Positions 12,685-22,606 of a stretch of 64,000 nucleotides of DNA are shown in pieces. Position numbers and translations under genes: made by a program. The notes under the pieces were generated by a model. The model searched no databases. It was given only the letters and a program-made list of their open reading frames with translations, and had not been told where the DNA came from. This DNA is from Pseudeuparius sepicola (taxonomy: Eukaryota; Arthropoda; Insecta; Coleoptera; Anthribidae), in the NCBI GenBank assembly GCA_963920635.1, contig OY987298.1:122645735-122709734 (forward strand), written 5' to 3'. Numbering within the stretch: the stretch's first letter is position 1; every line of letters starts with the position of its first letter.

Positions 12685-13030
12685 TCGAGCCCAAATTTGG
12701 TGTACTTACGGCCGCCCGAGCTCACGGGCAACAACCCTATTGAAGGGCGTCCGAATCGGGAGAGACGTTCGGCCCCCGCAATTTTTTCTCCCGTTTTTTT
12801 TTTCGGGAAAAATGGCTAGCGATTGGAAGGGGGAGCGCCAGTCGAGTTCAATTTTCGCGAGGGCCCCCGACGGATACAGGGGCCTCTCGCCTGCGAGAGG
12901 GCACCCCGATCTAAAAAGCCGTTCGGCCGTTTGGGCCGCTTTTTTTGGGGATTTGGCGAGGTCGCCGGGATCATACTGTATACATCGTGGCCGAGGCGCA
13001 CGCCCGGCCCGCCCGATACTTATTCGTAAA
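12685..13030. repeat. GC-rich repeat family, copy 1
   Basis: The segment about 12897-13025 matches 20370-20505. Shared blocks are GCACCCCGATC, GGCCGTTCGGCCGTTTGGGC, a following T/G-rich stretch, and CTGTATACA with nearby GGCCCG. The match shows a dispersed repeat rather than a gene. The overlapping open frames (171, 122, 68 and 61 codons on both strands) come from GC-rich composition. Confidence 0.6.
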
Positions 13031-13099
13031 GATCGACTGACATTTGGTTTTGTTTTGGTGTGGAGAATTTCCAAATTTCGTACCGATTTTGGACTTTGG

Positions 13100-13260
13100 G
13101 GGCTCAGAGGCCCATTCCATGGGTGACTTTTTCAGGTACGGGCGCGCTGTAATTTTTTATTACTTTTTTTTTTAAATATGTAGTGTTAAATATTGTACGG
13201 TGGTACGGAACCCTCTTAGTGTGAGAGTTCGACTCGCACTTGGCCTATTTTTAACTTTAT
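13100..13260 (+). repeat. Retroposon tail with GGTACGGAACCCTC...CTCGCACTTGGCC motif
   Basis: GGTACGGAACCCTC (13202) followed by GAGTTCGACTCGCACTTGGCC-type sequence resembles a very abundant retroposon motif I know from moth and butterfly genomes. The GTTCGACTC core also resembles a Pol III B box. I infer a SINE or LINE 3' fragment; its 5' limit is uncertain. Confidence 0.4.
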
Positions 13261-13973
13261 ACCTACTTACTTGTGTATTGTTATAGATACCTAGTTGCAG
13301 TATTTGGCATTGTAGGAGCATGCCGCAGTTAGAAGTTTTAATTTTGGTGAAATGTATCGCAAAAATGCATCCCTTCGTCCCCAGTCTACCAGTCACACTA
13401 GATTCTTTATAAGATACTATAACGGAAAATGCTCCGTTCAACCTGTTGGAATAAATACTTTTAGCGTTGATTGACGTATTAATAAAGACTGCTCACGGCT
13501 ATAATTTCAATTTCTAAAAAAAACTGAAATAGCTGCTCAAATTCTGTCAGGTGAACCAAGTACCAGTACCGGAAACTTCACAACAATTCGAAAAAGAGTT
13601 TTAAGTGAAGAACCTGAGACCTTCAAAGGCAATGAAGAAAACAAAATTCAAAAAAATACTGGAAATGAAGTTTGTCTATCCGTTACCTCGACTGCGTCTG
13701 GAGCTGAACACTTCATGCCTCGTGCAACAAATAGGTATGCACTTTATGCACTAGTTACACAAATAACTATTTTTCTAAGTATAATAGAATTGTGTTTTTC
13801 GCATTGCAAAAAGAGAAACTTGTTCAGGGTATATTAGGTGTCTCAAATAAAGTCCGATTATATCCTTAGTTTTTGAAATGAAAAGACCAGCTTAAAACCA
13901 GGGTGATGCAGTTTTCTATGAAGAATATGAATGTAGCTTCAGAATTTATATACATGATGTTCTCGAAAAGATA

Positions 13974-14780
13974 CAGGGTGTCTTTTTAAGAAGGGCCAAT
14001 CGAGAAAATCTTGACAAATATGCATTTTTCTGAGAACTTTATTTGAAGAAAAAATTGTTTTTTTTTATGAGCTAACTTTGCGTAAAAACACTTGAGAGCC
14101 ATGGCCTACTTTCTGAGATATTTTTCAAAATCCCGAAAATCGCGGAAATTTCTTCGGCATGTAACTTTTTTGTTTCAAGAGTTACCGAAAAAAATTCTTA
14201 ATGAAATTTGTGGGCAAAACTGATTGCTTTAAACCTAGTTTATCAGAAATCAGAAAACCACGGTTTGTTGTGTGCTCTCTTAACACTTAATTTTTTATTT
14301 ATAGCTTTCATGCGCATACTAGAAAATTTTAGAAATGTGAAAAATGTGCAAGATACCGATACCTCGCAGGAAATTTCCAAGATTTCCAATGTAGTATGTT
14401 GGGAAAAATACCTAAAACATGAAGGTACAGGATTCGAAGCCACGGCTCGCTACAATAAAATGGGCACATTTTTCGGTGGGTATACTAAGAGAGCACCCAT
14501 TAAACCGTGGCATTGTTTTAAATTCTAATAAAGTAGGCTAAAATCAATTAGTTTTGCCCACAAATGACATTGGGGAAAATTTTTCGGTAACTCTTGAAAA
14601 AAAATGTTACAAACCGAAGGAATTTCGGCAGTTTTCGGGTTTTTCAAAAATATCTCTGAACGTAGGCCATGGATCTCAAATGTTACACAAAGTTACCCTA
14701 TCAAAAAAGCAATCATTTATTTCAAATAAAGTTCTCAGAAAAATAAATGGTAAGATTTATTGGGGGATTTGTTGGACGAA
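13974..14780. mobile_element. Fold-back element with CAGGGTGTC left end
   Basis: The left end TA|CAGGGTGTCTTTTT is at 13972. An arm of about 300 bp (about 13988-14290) recurs inverted at about 14478-14770: TTTCTGAGAACTTTATTTGA versus TCAAATAAAGTTCTCAGAAA, and GAGTTACCGAAAAA versus TTTTTCGGTAACTC. The centre (about 14290-14478) is unique. The right terminus is not clear; a possible end, GGACACTCTGTA, lies near 15075. The layout fits a Tc1/mariner-type non-autonomous element. The 106-codon frame here arises from arm sequence and is not called. Confidence 0.7.
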
Positions 14781-15412
14781 AATTGTTATTTGTAAAACAG
14801 GCTTTAATAAATGAGTAGTGTGTATAGGCGCTTGTAAGCCTGCCGTGGTTTCAGCACGGCCACAACTGGGCACTCCTCAAGTTGGTGGCGCTCCGAGGTC
14901 TGTACTTGTAATATACCTATTGATTGTTGACTCTCCCTGGTATAGTGTTATCTTTATGTGTTATATTGCTTTGTTAGAAATAAATTTAAATAATTCGGTC
15001 ATAGGTTCCCTGATGTCATTTTAGATGATAATATATTCGGGAAATATGGAGAAACTTTCCAAAATCATACAATCTTGGACACTCTGTACCTATAGAATAT
15101 TTTTTTTTCTGTCAAATACAAAATATAGTATTCAACATTGAAATGACAAGTAGATGGAAGGAGTGTAGAGAGAGAAACTGGCAGCCAAACTTGAGTAAGT
15201 GAAATAGTAAATAAATCAGCTGATTCCGGAAAAAAAACAACACAAAATAGGTGTTTGTCCTAACTTTCCATTTTTGTGTCCTGTGCTTCAAACGAGTTCC
15301 GTTGTCAAACGTCATTTTAATTTTCCTTCTGTCCCAAGTCCCAATACGAATAATAGGAGTAATTATTGAATTATTTATATTTAATTTGAGTTCGTGTCGT
15401 GGTGGCAGTTTT

Positions 15413-15419
15413 GTATAAA
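15413..15419 (+). promoter_or_regulatory. Possible TATA box upstream of THAP pseudogene
   Basis: TATAAAA lies about 125 bases upstream of the first THAP exon candidate. The position is plausible for a promoter with a short 5' leader. There is no other support. Confidence 0.25.
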
Positions 15420-15537
15420 ACGGCTTCCAGTTTTCTTAGTTGGTGTTTGGATTAATATTATATTTTTAGATAGGAGAGAAAATTTAATTTAGCTATGTGG
15501 CTATATTCTTTTCTGTTTAAGTTGTAAATTACAACAG

Positions 15538-15886
15538 AGAGGGTCAACTCCTGTTGTGTATTTGGATGTACCAAACGGGACGGAAAGAATAAGAATAGTG
15601 GGGTTTATTTTCATTCGTAAGTCTGAAAAATCTTTGCTAATAACTTTGCAGTTTTTCCAAGAGATAAGGTGATATTAGAGACAAGTGGATTGTAGCAATA
15701 AAAAGGAAAAATTTTGTACTGTCTACAAGTATTTACTTGCATTTGTATAGTCAACAATTTATTGAGAGCAATTTCATAGAGAATTTTGGGCAGCGAAAAA
15801 TTAAAAAGTATGTAATTATTACAGTTTTTTATTTTCCAAGTCATGATAGAAACTATCAAGGGAAAAACTGGCAAAGATGGAATTAA
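15538..15886 (+). pseudogene. Decayed THAP-domain (C2CH zinc finger) gene fragment
   Basis: THAP domains are DNA-binding zinc fingers of the form C-x(2-4)-C...W...C-x2-H. They occur in host regulators and in P-element-type transposases. The first segment, after a possible acceptor TTACAACAG, reads SCCVFGCTKRDGK followed by SGVYFHS, matching the start of the fold, and ends at a good donor ATTC|GTAAGT (15616/15617). The second segment, after TTTGCAG (15651), has FPRDK, then needs a frame change to read RDKWIVAIKRKNF and FIESNFIENFGQRKIKK, which match the conserved W and the C-terminal part. At the expected C-x2-H zinc ligands the frame reads Y and Q. The frame break and lost ligands mark it as a pseudogene. 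Whether it came from a host gene or a transposase is unknown. Confidence 0.6.
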
Positions 15887-17140
15887 TCTTGAGGTTCTGG
15901 TCCCTTTAATAAGGTAATTATTTGTAATTCTTTTTGTTAGATGCCTAAACATTAAAAATTATATAAAAATATGTAAAAGCTACCTGTCTTACATGATTTT
16001 CCTATTAAATTGAATTTTAAAATTAATAAATCAGTTAAGATAAGTAATTAAAATTGAACATTTATACCTTATCCTAGATATTTTGTCGCCTTTATTTTGG
16101 AATTTGTATTTTACCTATTTGTCTCAATTTACTTCCAGGTACATACATAAAATTGCCATGTAGGTAATTTTTTTTAATCAATTCACTACTTTTTTTGTGC
16201 AATATTTACATAATTGTGATTATAGTATAGAAAAATTCTCATTCCTACAAAAAACCCGAATTTCGGAATACAGATCATACAATAAAGAGAATTACGGAAC
16301 ATGCCCATTAAATTCGCCTATTAATATGCAATATCCCTATATACCCCCTTTGCCTGAATCAGCTGACACGTTCATTAGGTGTCCTTGTCTTACTTATTGC
16401 CATTTGAAACCTCTCTAGAGTTGGCTACCCTAAACAACAATGAAAGTGGTACCTGTGCGATTTCCATTGTATTCAACGTCATGTGCGAAGATGCCACCGA
16501 AAAACATGCAAAAATCCAATATAGCGCTCACAAGAAAAAATAAAAAGAGTGTCGTTCCTTTGTTCACGTATTACTATAGGCACAACAAAAAAGACGATAG
16601 CGTTATTAAATGCCCAAAAAGTCTACTAATTATATTTGAGTTAGAAATATCAATGTCCAGCGTCCTTCGATTTTGCTTAAAAAACAAAAAAAGAGGCAAA
16701 ATGTAATAATCATACAGGGCGCCTCAGTTGTTAATGTATGAATAAAATTGATGGTAGGAAACCTAATTTTAAGCAAAAAATTCCTATGAACGCTAATTGA
16801 AAACGATAAATAATAAAAATACAGTGTGTTTCTCTTAAAAAAAACAGTTGTTTTTTTTTTCTGAATATATTGAAAACGATAAAAGGTGCTAAGCTGATAG
16901 ATTGAAAAATCTGCTGCTTGTCTAACTTTCAAGCGTTTTTCGACTCATGACTTTTTTTGCTTAAAATAAGTTTCTTCAAAGTTATGTTTAGTTAGTAACT
17001 TTAAATATTTTTCATTGTGTACTTATAGACTGTCATTTGCAACGCACTCTATCTTTCTTATGAAGCGTTTTTAAACATATTATTTTTATGTGTACTTTTT
17101 TGTTTAATATTAAATTTTCTATACCATCAGTTTAATTTAT
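15887..17140. other. No gene recognised; possible old MITE fragments
   Basis: A TA|CAGGGCGCC end at about 16714 suggests a degraded Tc1-type fragment. I found no matching far end and no coding signature. Confidence 0.35.
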
Positions 17141-17154
17141 AGAACAAAAAGAGT

Positions 17155-17222
17155 GATAGTCGACCATATACAGTACTGTTTCGGGACGGTAATCCCTCAT
17201 CAGTATGGCTCACCCGACTATC
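17155..17222 (-). ncRNA. Type I hammerhead ribozyme (minus-strand copy)
   Basis: Read on the minus strand: distal stem I GATAGTC/GACTATC, internal loop, proximal stem I CCATA/TATGG, core CTGATGA, stem II GGGA/TCCC with loop TTACCG, core GAAA, stem III ACA/TGT closed by GTAC (or ACAG/CTGT), and cleavage triplet GTA before TATGG. All invariant core bases of the hammerhead (CUGANGA, GAAA, NUH) are present. The predicted cut lies between the complements of 17169 and 17168. Confidence 0.85.
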
Positions 17223-17425
17223 AAGTGGTAGACAAACGTGCCTAGACGATGGATTTACTATATAAGGAATCAATCAATTACCGAAGCAATTAATTGATCA
17301 TGGAGTATTATAATGATAGCACACCCGAAGGTGCGGGACAAAGCCACTGGTCTTGATCGGCAAAGGCTCACGCCACAATTACCGAGACCCGCCATCTGCC
17401 GTCTAGGCACGTTTGTCTACCACTT

Positions 17426-17493
17426 GATAGTCGGGTGAGCCATACTGATGAGGGATTACCGTCCCGAAACAGTAGTGTATATGGTCGACTATC
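17426..17493 (+). ncRNA. Type I hammerhead ribozyme (plus-strand copy)
   Basis: Stem I is GATAGTC (17426-17432) with GACTATC (17487-17493) and CCATA (17440-17444) with TATGG (17480-17484), separated by a GGGTGAG/TC internal loop that could make the loop contacts seen in natural hammerheads. The core CTGATGA is at 17445-17451, stem II is GGGA-TTACCG-TCCC, GAAA is at 17466-17469, and a short stem III ACA/TGT closes on GTAG. The triplet is GTA with a predicted cut after 17479. The short stem III is typical of hammerheads in retrozymes and Penelope-like elements. Confidence 0.87.
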
Positions 17494-17612
17494 ACTCTTT
17501 TTGTTCTATCGATGTTTTCGGTTGGTTAACCGACGCCGTGGAGACGGTAGATGGCGGGTCTCGGTAATTGTGGCGTGAGCCTTTGCCGATCAAGATCAGT
17601 GGCTTTGTCCCG

Positions 17613-17947
17613 CACCTTCGGGTGTGCTATCATTATAATACTCCATGATCAATTAATTGCTTCGGTAATTGATTGATTCCTTATATAGTAAGTTTAATTT
17701 CTGACATTTATAGCCAAAAAAAAATTAAAAACTGTGTAAATACCAAATCATCACAACCAATTATTTTGTTACGGCTCCAATAATTCATTCTCTCCCACGA
17801 ATCCAGTTTCACTAACTACATTTTATACTACTTGACATAATCCGTAAAAATAGTACCTACCTACTTTTTAAAGGTATGTTGAATAGGATATTAATGAAGC
17901 CCTTCATTCTAATTTTAATTTTTCACTTGTCTAAATAATCAAATATC
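17613..17947. repeat. 335-bp tandem duplication, copy 1
   Basis: Begins inside the right-hand ribozyme unit (CACCTTCGGGTGTG), covers its last ~79 bases and 256 bases of flank. It is followed at once by copy 2 with no mismatch that I could see. Confidence 0.95.
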
Positions 17948-18282
17948 CACCTTCGGGTGTGCTATCATTATAATACTCCATGATCAATTAATTGCTTCGG
18001 TAATTGATTGATTCCTTATATAGTAAGTTTAATTTCTGACATTTATAGCCAAAAAAAAATTAAAAACTGTGTAAATACCAAATCATCACAACCAATTATT
18101 TTGTTACGGCTCCAATAATTCATTCTCTCCCACGAATCCAGTTTCACTAACTACATTTTATACTACTTGACATAATCCGTAAAAATAGTACCTACCTACT
18201 TTTTAAAGGTATGTTGAATAGGATATTAATGAAGCCCTTCATTCTAATTTTAATTTTTCACTTGTCTAAATAATCAAATATC
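17948..18282. repeat. 335-bp tandem duplication, copy 2
   Basis: Same sequence as 17613-17947 at a constant offset of 335. The identity implies a very recent duplication or an assembly artefact. Confidence 0.95.
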
Positions 18283-18791
18283 TCGGCATAAAAAGAGGCA
18301 TACCAACTCTATCCATTATTGAAAGGATACCCTGCATATTTTTATTCACCGTAAAAAGCTGCTGATGTTTACCTTTACGGCCTTTACAAGCTCCCTTCTG
18401 CATATTAAATTAACACTGAGAGCTAATATTTCTTTCAATTGTCAACGAAAGCAAAACCAAGTTGATATATTATATTATCATCTCTATGCGCATTGCTATA
18501 TTTAGAAAAATATTTTCTGGGAAGGTGCTATTATATATTTATAGAGAAAAATTTATGTCGTCCTATAGATATCCAGATAGAAAACAAATTGGGTTTGTGC
18601 TTTACTCATTAACGCGGAAAAATAAATCTTTCATGCGTCGGCGTCGAATGAAAGCAGGCGTTTATTTCCAAGCTTTTTATGGGATTTGGGATTTAGCCGT
18701 CCCGCGTATATACAGCTGTGGAAATTTTCCGTCAAACACGCAAATTAATTAATCCAAAACGTTCGCTACATCGATATATACATACAGCATA
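18283..18791. other. No gene recognised
   Basis: A 96-codon open frame (18462-18752) shows no known motif and lacks support as a gene. Confidence 0.35.
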
Positions 18792-19006
18792 CAGGGGCAC
18801 CCAGGGGGGAGGGGGCCTCAGCCTCCTGACCTTTCATATTTAAAAAATTCTCGAGGGTAATTTTTGTTATTTTGTAATACACCTAGGTACCTGCCTTTAT
18901 AAAAGCTTTTTTGGGAATTTCTTTTAATCACAAAATATTTTTTATGTGATATCTCGAACTTTTTAAGTTGCGCCACCGCCAATCATTTTTTCTGGGTGTG
19001 CCACTG
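18792..19006. mobile_element. Small MITE with CAGGGGCACCC / GGGTGTGCCACTG ends
   Basis: Inverted ends CAGGGGCAC and GTGCCACTG (one mismatch) are flanked by TA on both sides (18790-18791 and 19007-19008). The length is 215 bp with no coding content. Superfamily uncertain. Confidence 0.5.
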
Positions 19007-20324
19007 TATACAGGGTTTCCTACGTACCTATATGCCACGTGATAATAATGTTGTAAGTGTTTATTATTCACGGAACCCAAATAAACATTTTTGGTTTTAT
19101 TAGAGTAACCACAATTATTAGATTACCTAACTTAAACCACTGTTAGTTATTTAATATAGTTGCGGAAATATTTCGGTTACCTTTATAAACCCATTAAAAC
19201 ACTTAAATGGATCAATTTATAAATGTCACCAGCACCTATTTTAGTACCGTTATACGACTTTAAAGTATATAACCAATAGTAGAGTAAATGTCTCCATCAC
19301 CTTTATATATAACCTACTTATACAACCCGGCTAGATTTAGATATCGGACGCCTACTTCCATCTCGGTTTAACTATTGTTGAGCGTCTATCCTTTCGACTC
19401 ACTTCAAAATGTTATGGGGCATGTCACAGGGCATGTGAATATTTTTGCTAAGTATAATAATAGCTAAGTATACTTGAAATTATGTGTGGCAAGAAAATTT
19501 GTTACTATAAAACCAAAGCTTATTTTAAAGACCTCTCGAAAATGTAGGGCTGCAATAATTTCATAACCTTCGGTAGATAACCCGTTAAACACTAATTTTC
19601 AAGTTCTGAACTAAATTTGTGTTTTTTTTTGTTTTTAATATAGGTATGTGTCACTAGCGCATATGGGGTTCATTTTTATACCGGTGGATAGATCGACAAT
19701 GATTTTCAATTTATTTTAACCCGTTTCACTTTTACACAGTTTCAAACAATTTCTTCTCCTTAACAACACATACTTCACTTTATTTTACTCTAATCCTGTT
19801 ATACATTTTTCATTCGTTTTTTAATATAATGCTCTACATCATGCAGGTATCAACAATAATAAGTGCTTAATCAGCCATCTTTAAAATGAAAACATATTTG
19901 TATAAGAGTAATTTATATCACTAAAGGTTGTAAAAGCCTATAAAGGTTATTTTGGTACGAAATTGGCAAACAAAAGGTATATAATGTGTTCAGTAAAACA
20001 CAATTAGCTCCAGGGTTTTTTAGAAGTAATTAGGAATGCTGTTATATAACTCGGGAAATCATAGTTTTATAATATATATGTATTGGAAACTCTTATACAA
20101 ACATGTTATATATATCTTGTAGTAACGGTCACTCCAAGTGCTATAAAATGGTGTTGGAAACATTTACACCACTTAATTATAACCCTAGTACCTATATTGA
20201 TATTATATAACCCTTATAAACTCCAATTACTGGAGGTGATAACCGGTTCCTTTCATATAAAACTCCGCAACTTTTATATGACATTTATAAAACTAGGTAT
20301 CACTTGTGGTAACGAAAAATGTTT
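19007..20324. other. No gene recognised
   Basis: AT-rich, with recurring ATAACC / TATAAAC words but no clean period. No coding or RNA gene was seen. Confidence 0.4.
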
Positions 20325-20520
20325 ATTGGGAATGACACCCACTTTCCCGTTTGGGCCACGAGCAGGAATGTGCCGAAAAGCACCCCGATCGGAAAGGCCG
20401 TTCGGCCGTTTGGGCTATTTTCCCGATTTTGGGTTTCGCGATGATGTGGGAATCGCCCTGTATACAGCATCTCTAGGGCCACTCGGCCCGTCTTTCTATT
20501 CGGTTCCTCTCGGCTTCGCG
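20325..20520. repeat. GC-rich repeat family, copy 2
   Basis: Matches 12897-13025: GCACCCCGATC, then GGCCGTTCGGCCGTTTGGGC, then CTGTATACA followed by CGGCCCG. The 164-codon frame over this block is not conserved in the other copy and is not called. Confidence 0.6.
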
Positions 20521-21195
20521 GAAAGCAGTATAATTTGCAGTCACAGTGGTCACGATTTATGTATTATTTTTGTTTGAAATATCATGTCCACGATTTCACA
20601 ATATTTTTCCAGTCATCCGCCGCGGTAATCTGATCCTTAATTTTCCCCATCAACCTTATAACCAGCCTATATATAATTCTCGCCCTATAGGTGGCTTTTG
20701 ATGATGGTGAATACAAATCTAAAATCAAAATTTCTTTAAAAAATAACTATCTACGCGAGCTCCAGGGGTTCAACATTACCCTGGTTAAAATATTTGTATA
20801 TGGGTCAAAGACTCACCCTGTATACCTATTTTAAAAATCAACCATAATTTTCCACTTAGGGTATCACGCCAATATACAATATCAACGTTGAATGCCTAAA
20901 ATAGTCACAGGTTGAGAAGCTATATACTTTCCACGTATGCAATCAAATGCCTGTAATTGGCGCAAAATGCAATTAATCTTAATGTTATAGCAGGTAACAC
21001 ATTGTAAATTCTACATAGAGCCGTTTCCACAATAAGTTTCGTTGAGTAAAAAACGGAACACTTTTTCATTTGTAAGCGAAATTCCAACATTTTCAGCTAA
21101 TTGTTATATCAGTGCCAGACATCGAAATTAGCTAAAATCCTTAGCGTTTGAATAAGTAGTAATGGAAGGCTCACAAGAGAAAAATTCACTGCATT
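20521..21195. other. No gene recognised
   Basis: Only short frames; no structural signal stands out. Confidence 0.4.
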
Positions 21196-21199
21196 TTAG

Positions 21200-21775
21200 C
21201 CTCAGAGAAATAACCAAGGATATAGAGGGAGTAAGAACAAAAAGTAAACAAAGCCAAAATCTTTTTGAACCTTCCAGAACGCTAAATTAACAAATGTAGT
21301 TATTAATTTCTTGTATGTAACAATTTTAAACTAAAACTAAATTGCGCTGTAATTATAGTATCTAATTATCAATTTAATAAAATCGTCACAGATACCTCAA
21401 ACCGCGCGACATGGCAACGCTGCCCTTGCTGCCGCGGGTGCCGCGTTCGTTAACTCGGCGGTATTTGTTTTGGGTATGCAAGTCAAGTTTTCCGATTGTT
21501 TACGTATGCATTTTTCCCGTTTTTAATTGTTTTTCTGTTAATTTATAGGCTATTTATTAGTATTTAGGATATAGTGACTGATTTTTGTATACAATGGGAC
21601 GCAGAAAGTGTGTGGTATGTGGCTAAATTGATATTTCTCAAGATATAACCTATTTCAGGTAAACGTTGTACACACGGGCCTAATGTTTGTTAACTTCGGT
21701 AAATTTGCATAAGATGTTGGTTGACTACAAACGTATGTATTTTGATGCTGTTGCTCCCTCTATCCTTGGTTATTT
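21200..21775. repeat. Inverted repeat (about 33 bp arms) around a GC-rich core
   Basis: CTCAGAGAAATAACCAAGGA near 21203 pairs with its inverse TCCTTGGTTATTTCTCTGAG near 21752. Matching continues into the TAGAGGGAG / CTCCCTCTA block with one indel. The core has a GC-rich segment (21405-21470) and a short candidate exon: ATG at 21594 giving MGRRKCV and then a donor-like GTATGT at 21615. That start resembles the N-terminus of THAP proteins, but seven codons are weak evidence. It may be a small element with a truncated first exon. Confidence 0.5.
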
Positions 21776-21816
21776 CTCTGAGATTTTAGCACAGATTAAC
21801 GAGTAATACAGACAAT

Positions 21817-22022
21817 TCCTTAGCGACATGTGTCAAAATAGGAGACTCGCTTTTTAGCGAAATCTCTTCTAAATACATGAATAATGTGCATTTTATTTGA
21901 TTTTATGTTAATCTACATAGCAAAGAGATTGTATTAGAACCAAATGTATGCTTACAATTCTGTCTGTGTTTCTGTAAATTGAAATGGAGACTCGCTTATT
22001 TTTGACACATGTCCGTAAGGAG
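21817..22022. mobile_element. Small MITE with CCTTAGCGACATGTGTC ends
   Basis: CCTTAGCGACATGTGTCAAAA at the left and TTTTTGACACATGTCCGTAAGG at the right are inverse with two mismatches. A further GGAGACTCGCTT block occurs near both ends in direct orientation. No coding content. Confidence 0.6.
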
Positions 22023-22093
22023 GCTTCTGTTGCAAAGCTATTTATTTTGCAAAGCTGTTTATTCTGTGATTTTAGGCAGCCAACTCGAAAGAG

Positions 22094-22109
22094 AAATATT
22101 ATGTTTCAA
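22094..22109. repeat. Target-site duplication of Penelope-like element (left)
   Basis: AAATATTATGTTTCAA, 16 bp, repeated exactly at 23710-23725 on the other side of the element. Confidence 0.75.
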
Positions 22110-22112
22110 TTT

Positions 22113-22529
22113 CATTTAATTTTTAATTGGGTTTTTCGCCACCAAACTGATTGAAAGACAACTTTTTCAAGTTGCCTTGAAAATTCATAAATTCTAAACA
22201 CTGAATGAACGAAACTTTAAACGTGTAACTCAAAAAATAACTTCAACAAATTTGTTTTCTGAGCTTTCGGAGGATAAATCTTCCTCCTTTCTCAAAGATT
22301 ATGTCACGTCAAAGTGAAGTGACAGATTAATAAATTTCAGGTTAAAATGTCACGACAACAGAAACAATAGCCTAGCCACCTGCCTGATATTGTACCCTGT
22401 GTTTTATCTAATTATCTATACTAACTTCTCTTTGAATAAGTGGCAATAATATTTTACTGAATTCCACTGAACATTCAGCAACACAGTTGCCCGTATTTCC
22501 TAGAATAAATGCAGATTCTTTAATTTTTC
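22113..22529. repeat. Penelope terminal repeat, left arm
   Basis: Runs from CATTTAATTTTTAATTGGG to GCAGATTCTTTAATTTTTC and is the inverse of 23262-23679. A shorter piece (TTGGGTTTTTCGCCACCAAA to GAATGAACGAAACTTT) also occurs inside the 1.04-kb units near 29520 and 35180. Confidence 0.85.
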
Positions 22530-22606
22530 GTCTATTTCCTACTTCTTCTTTTAGAATTGGTTTGGAACTATCCCACAAAATCCTATGATTGTTATTAAAG
22601 GAATGT

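Larger units (their letters stand above)
17141..17691. mobile_element. Retrozyme-like element: two inverted units with hammerhead ribozymes
   Basis: The block holds two copies of one ~300-nt unit in opposite orientation. Read in the ribozyme-sense direction, the right copy (plus strand) runs A (17403-17517, with hammerhead), C (about 17518-17552) and B (about 17553-17691). The left copy (minus strand, from 17402 down to 17141) runs B, a 9-nt linker, then A. The two copies are therefore circular permutations of A-C-B-linker, differing by few bases. Short noncoding units with type I hammerheads are known in animals as retrozymes, which make self-cleaved circular RNAs and are thought to move with help from other retroelements. 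The match to that class rests on the ribozyme and unit size; no open frame is present. Mobility here is inferred. Confidence 0.75.

Noticed and set aside
12611..13126. 171-codon plus-strand frame and overlapping minus-strand frames in the GC-rich block
   Set aside because: Frames open on both strands at once, no motif, and the sequence is a dispersed repeat whose other copy does not preserve them.
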